Positions 56,111 to 64,000 of a DNA stretch of 64,000 nt are shown piece by piece. How positions within the stretch are numbered: position 1 is the stretch's first letter; every line of letters begins with the position of its first letter. A program made the translations under genes and the position numbers. The stretch is from Roridomyces roridus (taxonomy: Eukaryota > Basidiomycota > Agaricomycetes > Agaricales > Mycenaceae): positions 496,001 to 560,000 of the forward strand of contig JARKIF010000001.1 in assembly GCA_029378245.1 (NCBI GenBank), written 5' to 3'. The notes below the pieces were generated by a model, which saw nothing but the letters and a program-made list of their open reading frames with translations, was not told the DNA's origin and made no database searches.

Positions 56111-56360
56111 CGGGAAAATTTGCCAAGAAGAAAAATCCGGACTAGTTGAATACGCACCTTGAAGGTCCCGGCTTGCTGAAGGACTCGGAATGGGTGATAG
56201 TGGTTTTAGTCAACACTGATTTCGGATCAATTCAATCTTGGGACCGACTCTCACTGCGGTCCTTCCTCCGAGTCTAATGCATCCACGGTGAGCTGCAGAG
56301 CTCATGTCTTGACGCTCGGTGACAATTTTATCCAGGATCTACTGCGATCATCCTTGCTCA

Positions 56361-57563
56361 ATGAACTGCGGTGCAAGTCAACCGCCAGTGAGCCCTCTTC
56401 CAGAGCTCCTCGCCAGCAACGACATACCGTCGGAGCTACAAACTGCCCCAATCCTGGATGCTATCCAGAAAGCAAAGACCGAGCTTGCCCGTGTCCAGGC
56501 AGCAATCGCCAACTTGACCGCGCAACGCGCTGAACTGGACGACTTCATCCAAAGGCACACGTCGGTCGTGGGGTTGCGCTGCTTCCCCAACGAGCTCCTC
56601 TCGGAGATCTTCCTCAGATGCGTCGACTATCATTCTCATTTCGATCCACTCACAAACGGCCCTTGGGTTGTCGCGCGTGTGTGTCGCCGTTGGCGGGCTG
56701 TCGCGTTCTCTTGCCCTAGACTGTGGCGCCGCTTCTTTGTCCCAGAGAAGTATCCCCCGCACATCGACAGATTCCTGAAGATGCAATTGGACCGTACACG
56801 TCTCGCCCCGCTTTCCATCCAGATGGCGCAAAAACATGACATCCAAAGCGATGACGGCGGTGTCCCAGGTGTGATTGACGTTCTAAGCGATGAAGTCGAT
56901 GTCCTGGGCGTCTTCCTCGAAGTGGCGTCTCAATGGGAGGAAATACAGCTTAGCGAAAAACGCCATTTCGCACGTTTTGCGAATCATGGCGTCGTTTACC
57001 CCCAACTCAAGAGGCTGCGGCTAAACACCCTGTTCCCAGTTTCGGTCGCAGATCTCGCGATCGTCAATCACGATTTGACCAGCTCGCTCCCCGCTTTGGT
57101 TCATCTTGATTGGGATACTTTCCACGAACCATTCCCGCGTCAGCCCCGCCTTCCATGGTCCCAACTCCGCACGCTTGTCCTCCGATACCCTCAGTTACCC
57201 GACGCCCTGTGGATGCTCTCGCTCCTATCCCCCAGCACCGACGTCACACCGGGGGCAAAGTCCGACGCATGTTGTTTTGACATGCCTCGTTCGCATGTCT
57301 CGACGCATGTTCCAACACATGTGCTGAAAGTACAAGGGCAGTTCGAGGGCGGTCACATACAAATCATCAGGAAGGCCGCAGTGATCCGGAATTCAGGAAT
57401 GATGATTTTCAATCAACCATCAATCAAAGTTCAAAATTCAAGCGGGGGGAAGCATTGGCTGGTAAAATGTAGGAGTAGTACTTGTGTACGGGTGGCATTT
57501 ACAGTTAACAGCCCCGTCGAAATTCGGTATGCCACTCCAGATTCTTCCCGGGGTGCGGGCTAA
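56361..57563 (+). CDS. F-box protein, second type, with aberrant C-terminus
   Basis: 400 aa from the ATG at 56361. A coiled-coil start (ILDAIQKAKTELARVQAAIA, then LTAQRAELDDFI) is followed by a good F-box, RCFPNELLSEIFLRCV, then WVVARVCRRWRAVAFSCPRLW and leucine-rich segments up to about 57,230 (LPDALWMLSLLSP). Beyond that the sequence changes character (repeats of CATGT, basic and Ser-rich) and no leucine-rich homology remains, so the original C-terminus appears replaced or truncated. The role would be substrate recognition in an SCF ligase if expressed. The divergent kinase remnant lies just upstream on the other strand. Confidence 0.65.
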   Translation: MNCGASQPPVSPLPELLASNDIPSELQTAPILDAIQKAKTELARVQAAIANLTAQRAELDDFIQRHTSVVGLRCFPNELLSEIFLRCVDYHSHFDPLTNGPWVVARVCRRWRAVAFSCPRLWRRFFVPEKYPPHIDRFLKMQLDRTRLAPLSIQMAQKHDIQSDDGGVPGVIDVLSDEVDVLGVFLEVASQWEEIQLSEKRHFARFANHGVVYPQLKRLRLNTLFPVSVADLAIVNHDLTSSLPALVHLDWDTFHEPFPRQPRLPWSQLRTLVLRYPQLPDALWMLSLLSPSTDVTPGAKSDACCFDMPRSHVSTHVPTHVLKVQGQFEGGHIQIIRKAAVIRNSGMMIFNQPSIKVQNSSGGKHWLVKCRSSTCVRVAFTVNSPVEIRYATPDSSRGAG

Positions 57564-58086
57564 TGCACTCACTCGCTAGTTCGCAGAATCCAGCGAAAAA
57601 TACATTGTCCCATCATACAACGAATTATTGTTGGAACTTCAGTGAATGCAAAGTTGTACAGTCCGTGCCTCACATCCTGCGCCCACCTTGAGCTCCGAAA
57701 AAGTCATCCTGTCCTGCCAACATTGTTTCAGCATCCAAATTCATGCGCGTTCACGTTCAACGTTCGACATCAGCATGTTGAACTGGGACTGAATACTTTG
57801 ATCATATCTTGGCTGTGAACTTGCAAGCGACGCGAATTAAATTACGAGCACACGGTACATCACTGCAGCGCACGCGCCCGATTATTGGGCGAATCCGCAG
57901 GGAAGGTCTTCTGGTGGCGGCGGTTCCCAGTGTGGTATTGGACATCGTACCCTGTGCCGAGCTTCTGAGAAACTGATGTTCAGAAGTAAGGAAAAAATAG
58001 TGTTGACGGAGACCTCTCTATCTTGTCCGCAAGTTGTGAGTAGGGTTGTGTTAAGTAGATGCGTTTGCGCTCCAGGGCGAGGATTT
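57564..58086. other. Unassigned, AT-richer stretch
   Basis: No gene or clear repeat. It may belong to the insertion that replaced the end of the F-box gene upstream; no terminal repeats were found. Confidence 0.35.
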
Positions 58087-58276
58087 CAAGTTGACGTCCG
58101 TGGAAACAAAGATCTCCGCTATGATTTCGTTGGGGCCGGACCGGGGGGGGCATGGTGGCCGTGTGCATTCAATGAAGTCTTCCAGCTCTGCACGCGCGGT
58201 TTCTGAGGGCGTCCAAGTTGTCAAGAGTCTAAGACAGTCCAGCTCCGATTCGGTTTGCTCGACAGCGTCGATGATG
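58087..58276 (-). pseudogene. F-box gene relic
   Basis: On the minus strand an uninterrupted stretch reads ASIIDAVEQTESELDCLRLL, then ARAELEDFI and GPNEIIAEIFV. It aligns with the coiled coil and F-box of the gene at 56361 (ILDAIQKAKTELARV, RAELDDFI, PNELLSEIF). Nothing homologous follows, so it is a remnant. Confidence 0.6.
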
Positions 58277-58707
58277 GATGCAATTTGACATCAGGATGGG
58301 GGGTGAGTTCTGGTATGTAACAAGTTCCGTGAACAGGCCAGGTAGAGGATCAGATAGACCGCAGTCAATTTCAAGGCAAGAAGCGAGGCAATGAATCCTG
58401 CGTTCAATGACAATGAGCGGATTTAGCAAAGCATGGAGGACTGGACTCACGCCGGCAGAAATCCTTGCGGTAGGTAGGATGGAGACAGGAAAAGAGACTG
58501 GATCGGTTCCAAGATGAGAGTTGGGAACAAGTTGGGAATAGGAGTGAACAAACATCGACAAGCAATCAAACTCCTCTTGTCATTTACGGCCATCCCGTTT
58601 TTGGTCGAGGTGACTCTCGTATTGTTTTCCACCTTCCTCATCAGAAATCGACGAGGTAGGCTCGTTTTTCACCCAGGGTACAGAAAAAACTCATTGACTG
58701 GCAGTCA

Positions 58708-59976
58708 ATGTCCATCTCCGAGCTCGAAGCGCGTATCGAGGGTTTCTCCACGGAAATCGAGCGGCACAAGGAAGTTCTGAGCGAGCTCGAGCGCAGTAAA
58801 AGCCATGCCCAGCGCCAGCTCAACGCTCTCCGCGACCCACTAGCGAGAATACCCGTCGAAATCTCATCTGAGATCTTTCTTCACTGCGTCCCCACTCGCT
58901 CCAGTCTCGGAAGGCACCACATCCCCACCTTATTCCTGACTATCTGCCATGGATGGTCCGACATTGCGGTGTCAATCCCCGCCTTATGGGCCGCAATCTA
59001 CATCGACCTGTCAGAAGCTGCCCAAGGTCTCGAAACCACCGTCGGGAACTGGCTCGAACGCGCTCGTGGCCATCTCTTGGACGTATGCTTGATGGGTCTC
59101 ATGAGAGAGACCAATCAGCAGGTGGCCGAGCTCATATGGCAGTATTCGGGGCAGCTCAAATCATTGGACATCGATTTCGCGAACGTCGACGCGCATGGCC
59201 ACGAGGACTTCGAGTACCGGCCTCTGGGTGATTCTGGTCCCCAGCATCCTCTACCCTTCCTTCGTACACTGACCATTGGTGGCCACGAGGAACTCGGTTG
59301 CTCTTGGCGCCCGATCCACAGACTGCTAAGCCTCGCCCCTCACCTTGTGGAATTCGAAGCGAGCAATATGTCATTCCACGACATTCCCTCCCCGTTCGTG
59401 ACGGAGCTAGTTCTCCCAAATCTACGGCGATTGGAGCTCTCCAATGCCGCCGCTTTGGAGTGGCACACCGATATTCTACGGTGGTTCTCTACTCCACGGC
59501 TGCAAAACCTCTCGTTACCTGGGGCCAGCCAGGACGCTGTTCCCTTCTTACAGCGTCTATCACCACCCCTCCGACGCTTTCGCGCCAACATACGAACCTC
59601 CCCTCGTGGTATGAACCCACGATTGCAGCCCATTTTGCAGCTGATGCCCACTCTCACCCATTTGGAACTTGAGTTCCCATCGAGAGACAGCGAGACAGAG
59701 CTTTTCACCATCCTCGCCGAGGATCCCTCAATGGTGCCAAACCTCGCGAGTCTGAGCCTCGTCAATGCGAATATACCCTCCGATTCCATATGGAAAATGC
59801 TTGTCCGTGCGGTGTCGGCGCGTCACCACAAGCTGCGAAGCATCCGCATCAATAGTTTGACAAATGAAGCTTCGGAAGAGACGCTGGCGGCATTGCGCGC
59901 ACTGTTGGCGGATGGGGTGGATATTCAGGTGTTACGGTGGTATGATTTTGGTCCGAATCTGCTTCTGTCCGAGTAA
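58708..59976 (+). CDS. F-box/leucine-rich protein (intact)
   Basis: Single exon, 422 aa. Coiled coil MSISELEARIEGFSTEIERH, then the F-box ARIPVEISSEIFLHCVP with the conserved Pro, Glu and Ile/Phe positions, then a WSDIAVSIPALWAAI segment and a series of leucine-rich stretches (LPNLRRLELS, LMPTLTHLELEF), ending FGPNLLLSE. It is expected to bind Skp1 through the F-box and select substrates through the leucine-rich part. It is the intact paralogue of the split gene at 52768, from which it differs at many positions. The start is the ATG directly after ACTGGCAGTCA. Confidence 0.85.
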   Translation: MSISELEARIEGFSTEIERHKEVLSELERSKSHAQRQLNALRDPLARIPVEISSEIFLHCVPTRSSLGRHHIPTLFLTICHGWSDIAVSIPALWAAIYIDLSEAAQGLETTVGNWLERARGHLLDVCLMGLMRETNQQVAELIWQYSGQLKSLDIDFANVDAHGHEDFEYRPLGDSGPQHPLPFLRTLTIGGHEELGCSWRPIHRLLSLAPHLVEFEASNMSFHDIPSPFVTELVLPNLRRLELSNAAALEWHTDILRWFSTPRLQNLSLPGASQDAVPFLQRLSPPLRRFRANIRTSPRGMNPRLQPILQLMPTLTHLELEFPSRDSETELFTILAEDPSMVPNLASLSLVNANIPSDSIWKMLVRAVSARHHKLRSIRINSLTNEASEETLAALRALLADGVDIQVLRWYDFGPNLLLSE

Positions 59977-60564
59977 AGTAATATGCCAATGTCAACTTCT
60001 ATGCGCCATCTACCAAGCTCCCCGTTATTTTGGGGGTAAACACAGTGCGTGTGTAACACTTTGAAAGCATCTACGAACAGATTGGGGACTCTAATTATTT
60101 ACATAGATTACATAGATGTATCGTCAAATGATCTAGAGTCTGTCTGGGAAAGTCCAGTCGCCGAAAGTCCAAGGATATCTACATCGAGAATTCGGGACAA
60201 GTTTGTAAGACTAAGCGCCCGCAGACTCCAGACTCCGGAGTCCATAGTATTTTGGTTACGTTTATTAGGCGTTGATGGTTGGTTGATGGCTAGTCTCTCC
60301 TCACAGCTCAAGCACCGAAGCATCAAGTGAAAGTCAACCATCGACCATTTATTTTTTAAATAATGTCTTAGATTTGCCCCAAATTTTAGGCCCCCTCGGG
60401 CAGCGCTTTCGACACCGTCAAGCAGAAGCGAAGTTGGACCGAGAAGATGGTGGCAGTGGTGTCCGAGTCGGTCATCGGTATCGTATTATCTGGAGAAGGA
60501 ACACAGGATGGCGTTACCGGGCGTGTATGTGGAGCAACAGGAAGCACGACTCACAAGATGTAAC
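59977..60564. other. Intergenic, no gene seen
   Basis: AT-rich with short frames only. Convergent space between the F-box gene and copy H. Confidence 0.45.
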
Positions 60565-63292
60565 TTAAGCGAGTGAAGACAAGTCCCGGGCCGGGGCTAG
60601 ATCGTCGTCGCTCCCCGTCGATGGCCCGCGCAATGCATTCCACAACGTCTCGTCTAGCATCGAGAACGGAGGTAGTAGCGTCGTGTCATGCGTCGGCGCG
60701 GCATCGTATCCCAGCGGCGGCGGCATGATGAATGAGGCGACATCGAGCGGCGGGTAGCTGAACTTGTACATCGCCGAGAAGACGAGCGAGGTGTCGCTGT
60801 CTCGCACAACCTCGTGGAAGATGGTGAAGCGGGATGGGTCTAGTGTCGTCGTCAGTTGCTGGGCTCAGTGGAGAGGAAGAAAGCAGATCATACCAGGGCT
60901 GTCGAGTATCGTAGCCCAATACTGAGGCACCAGAACGGTGCAATAGATGAGACTCCCCTTGGCTGCACGCGTACTGATCGCCAACTCGAGAGGCACGCTC
61001 TCCGCATGAACGATAAGGTCCGCAGAGTACACCGTGAACTGCGAGTGTGCGATGAGAGGTGTGCGCGAGGTGAAGGAAACAGTTGGGTCGATTGCATGCA
61101 GAAGACGGGGGTGCGTGAATGCGCGGATGACATCGCCGTCGTCGGACCACGGCGAGGGGGAGATGGCGCCTTCTGGCGAGCCTTGGGGGAGAATGTCGAT
61201 GTAGATCAAGGTGTGCCGCAAAATCGGGGTTTTGTAAGGATCCTCCAGAGACGAGGATGCCGCAGGCGGATGTAGGGATGCCTCTGCCAGCCCGCGGAAA
61301 AGGGAGAAGAGGTGTAGAACTAAAAGTGAAAAATGAAGTCACGGAAATGCCCTAGTCAAAATAATCAGCAGGCACACACACTGGTCCGAACTTTCCATCG
61401 AAACGCAGCCTTCGCATACAAAATCGTTGAAGTTGGAGTTGGAAAAACAATCTCTATGACTCCAAGTCTCACAGGACTGACATTTGACCGTAGGACGTGA
61501 ACCTGGATCTGCAAAGGAAGTGAATGAAAAGATGCTACTGCAGAAAGAATTGATGCTGACTTGAATCCCCACAGACGCACCAGAAGACCGCTTCCTCGTC
61601 CACGACTTCATGACACACCGAACACACTTCCTGAATGGCCGGTGCGTCATGAGAAACGACAGCACTGTCTGCCGTCCTCGTCGCCAGAGTTATTTCTTCT
61701 CGAACGTAGCCCGGGCAGCGGTGCACACTCCGAGCATCCATCCGAGTCAATCTGTTGATGGACCTCCAGCGCACATCGAGATCGCGAGTGATTTTGGTGG
61801 CGATGGAACCCAAGGACTGGGGCAGCTCCATCGTTCGCCAGACGTATTCCCGCCGAGGCGGCACTGGGGGTAACTCTTGGTCGTGTTTCGAAGTTGCTTG
61901 TTTTGGTTCGGTTTGTATGCTAACTTGGTTGTGCAAAGGCACAGGCGAGGGTTCAAGGATCGGAGGCGAGTAGGAGAAGAAGTTGAGAGCAGCAGGTGCT
62001 CTTTCAATATCCTCCTCTGCGTGATGATGAGTAGTAATTCACGCGATTTGCCGGTGAGACAGCCATACCATGTAGTACGCGATTAGCAGACCTCAAGACC
62101 TAAGCGCTGAAGGTTGAACGTTGCACAGACGAGGAATTGCGAACTGACCTTTTGACACAACACATTGAATAAGCTCCAAGAGGCATCGGTATCATCCTCT
62201 GGCTGTGAGAAGTTATCGGTGTTGCTCAGGGGAAAGTCGATACTGAATAAGAACCGATCGTTGATACCGAGGAAAACATTATAGTTCTGCAGGGTTCAGG
62301 CGTAAGCAGTCGAGAAAGATCGCAGACCATACCTCAACTCCTGATGGTACAGTCAAATCCTGGGCATCGAGATAGTTTATTCCCGACTGGACCAGTTCAG
62401 CGTCCACGGCGAAAAAAAAAAGCGAAAAAAAGACGGTAAACCCACGGAAAGTCCAGCAACCTGTTGAGCTCTCAGTGAGTCAAGAGAGAGTCAATATCAA
62501 TCCAGTTGACGAACCAATTTGAATCCGAGAACGATGCTCCGTTCAAGATCGTCCTTAAGAGCCGCCGCCATCGGGCCTTCTGCTGCCTTCCAAAAGGCTT
62601 GCAAGAGATCAGACACCCAATTTTCCCGTTTTGAAGACGGAGATTACCGTTTTCATAGGCTATGAAATTATACGAGGATGTAGGCGAAGACCTGCCTCGA
62701 ATGCGGAGCACATTCGGATGTCTGGAAGGCTGTACGTGAGAGTATCGGCGTTTATTTCAATGCACACTCACAGCAGTCCTCTGGAATGGGACACCGTCGC
62801 CTCCAAGTGCTTGAAAGCTGTTTGAGTTGCGTGCCCAAGGAAGACAGAGGCGCTTCGCCCACCTCACGAGCACTGGGCCCTGCATTGAACACCTTCACGA
62901 TGACCGCTCGACCCTTGACTTCGCCTGCATGAAGAAGATATCCTGGTCCGCTACCTAGCTCGAGCGTAAGATCGAGATGCCTTTCCCGAATGATCTGGTC
63001 TGGTTTGAAATTCCATAGTATATTTGAGACTCGATTCCGCTACGCACATTGGGTTCGTCCATTTCCGTCTTTCGCCTTCGTTTCCGCGTGGGTTCTCCGA
63101 TTCCGAATTCAGAGAAATCCGGAGAATCTGAAGGCAGCAAGATTAGAGTCCTGTTTTGGAGATAGGCGAAAGCTGACCTCCATTCTCCCGTCGCCGGCGT
63201 CTCCCTGGGAATATATTCACCAGGTTTCCATGTACATTGTTGAATGTGCCTTCACCCAGAGTGATCCCACTGGCGTTTGAGATAAATGACAT
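60565..63292 (-). CDS. Pseudokinase/PHD-finger family, copy H, with novel C-terminal module
   Basis: Starts at the ATG at 63292 (MSFISNASGITLGEGTFNNV), with RRRRRENGG and EPTRKRRRK. The kinase-like part is LELGSGPGYLLHAG, AVIVKVF, microexon VAGLS, SGINYLDAQD and NVFLGINDRFLF. The finger is CSVCHEVVDEEAVFWCVCGD, then CQSCETWSHRDC and CEGC (61,400-61,625). After SSDQ, a plausible intron (GTGTGTGC to CACTTTTAG near 61,320) leads into an open frame without its own ATG, LHLFSLFRGLAEASLHPP, which with one more 54-nt intron (acceptor ACACTAG near 60,848) ends at 60565. This tail of about 240 residues contains IYIDILPQGSPEGA and FHEVVRDSDTSLVFSAMYKF; I do not recognise it. If the splice is wrong, the gene ends at 61339. 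Confidence 0.6.
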
Positions 63293-63429
63293 CCGAGTCG
63301 GAGATGAGAGTAAGAAGCAGAGTCGTTCGCGGGTTGCAAGTGGTAGTAGACAGCTGTGCAACAGCTGTGCCTCGTGCGAGCAAGCTGTCATTATGCATCG
63401 TAAAGCTGTGGCAAGGCTCATTTAGGCAT

Positions 63430-64000
63430 TGGACCGACATTTAGGCGCGTCGGAGACGCGCAAAAAAGGAGTACTTTCCCGTCTCAAGGAATATTTGAGC
63501 GACTCCGTCCAGACCTTCAACGTGAGTTCTGACGCTGCACTACGCTCGAAAATGTCCCTGAAGACGTTTTCCAGCTCGTCTGCTGTGAGTTTCGGATCTT
63601 TGAGTGGCTTGAGACGTCCTCGGACCGTTACACGCAGGACACGCTCTTCAGAATTGTTGCTTGCGATCTCGCCGCCGAAGATGTCGGGAAGCGCGCTGCT
63701 TTCCATTTCTCCTGCATAGAGGACGTCGGGTAGATGATGAAGCATACAAGGTCTTTCCGTCTTCGCAAGACTACGAGCACCGAGAACAAACGCGCACTCC
63801 GCCGTCCGCGTTTTGGAAGCCCAGTTCCATTTAACGACCACATTTTTCCCATTGTGTTCTTCGCCCGGACGGCGGACTGCAAGCCACGGTGGCAGCAACA
63901 ACCGACGTAGCGCGCTCGGTGCCACTCGTATGGGCCGAGAGGGTTTCACCTAGACGAAGAGTCCATGCAGGCAAAGTGAGAACGCCCTCGGCAATGGCGG
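63430..64000 (-). pseudogene. FunK1-type kinase fragment (runs off window)
   Basis: Only an N-lobe is visible: LPAWTLRLGETL at the window edge, VVVKWNWASKTRTAE, RMLHHLPDV-like CMLHHLPDV, RVTVRGRLKPLKDPKLTADE. A 7-nt insertion near 63,880 (TGCAGTCCGCCGTCC) shifts the frame upstream of it. After FRDIFE the sequence departs from the family: no intron, HRD loop or C-lobe follow before the start region of copy H. It is a truncated, frameshifted copy related to the one at 54990-56110. Confidence 0.65.

Overview
The window comes from a filamentous basidiomycete, most likely an Agaricomycete (mushroom-forming fungus). Genes are split by many introns of about 48-60 nt. The dominant families are ones known from that group: FunK1-type fungal protein kinases, proteins opening with a G-T-F-N-N-V type motif, F-box/leucine-rich proteins, small cupins and an Avt3-like vacuolar amino-acid transporter. 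No rRNA, tRNA, CRISPR array or prokaryotic gene was seen.

Layout. Positions 1-1178 hold the 5' part of a pseudokinase/zinc-finger gene (copy A). Two non-autonomous DNA elements follow (about 1189-2547 and 2571-3350). From 3351 to about 15170 runs the left arm of a large inverted repeat: four FunK1 kinase genes (one dead), two cupin genes, and the transporter gene on the opposite strand. Positions 15309-32502 form the spacer, with five more copies of the pseudokinase/zinc-finger family (B, C, D, E on minus, F on plus). Copies B and F are themselves an inverted pair flanking the centre. From about 32275 to 46777 the right arm repeats the left-arm genes in reverse, with a different set of kinase copies. 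The right flank (46992-64000) holds an intact copy G, F-box genes (one split by a CACTA-like insertion), decayed kinases and copy H.

The most interesting content is the family A-H. All copies share a platform: a short N-terminal motif, a basic segment, a kinase-like fold that keeps the ATP-lobe lysine but has no HRD or DFG, and a Cys/His finger of PHD type. The C-terminal tails differ completely. Copy E ends in a canonical homeodomain, encoded partly by a 12-nt microexon. Copy D ends in two C2H2-type zinc fingers. Copy H ends in an unrecognised module of about 240 residues. B, C, F and G end in unrelated acidic, basic or proline-rich tails. This suggests a signalling platform joined to exchangeable outputs, several of them DNA-binding. 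Copies B, D, E and F carry frame lesions in the middle, so part of the set is decaying; C, G and H read open where I checked, and G was followed through all 13 exons (588 codons).

The two arms show how the locus evolves. The left arm has a truncated kinase with a hAT-like insertion whose empty site survives in the right arm, a nonsense codon in the transporter and a lost stop codon in one kinase. The right arm keeps intact versions of these but has a large deletion in another kinase. Kinase genes have exchanged halves near a shared intron. How these genes work together is not known; co-clustering of active kinases, pseudokinases with DNA-binding tails and F-box proteins is consistent with a fast-evolving signalling or recognition locus, but that is inference.
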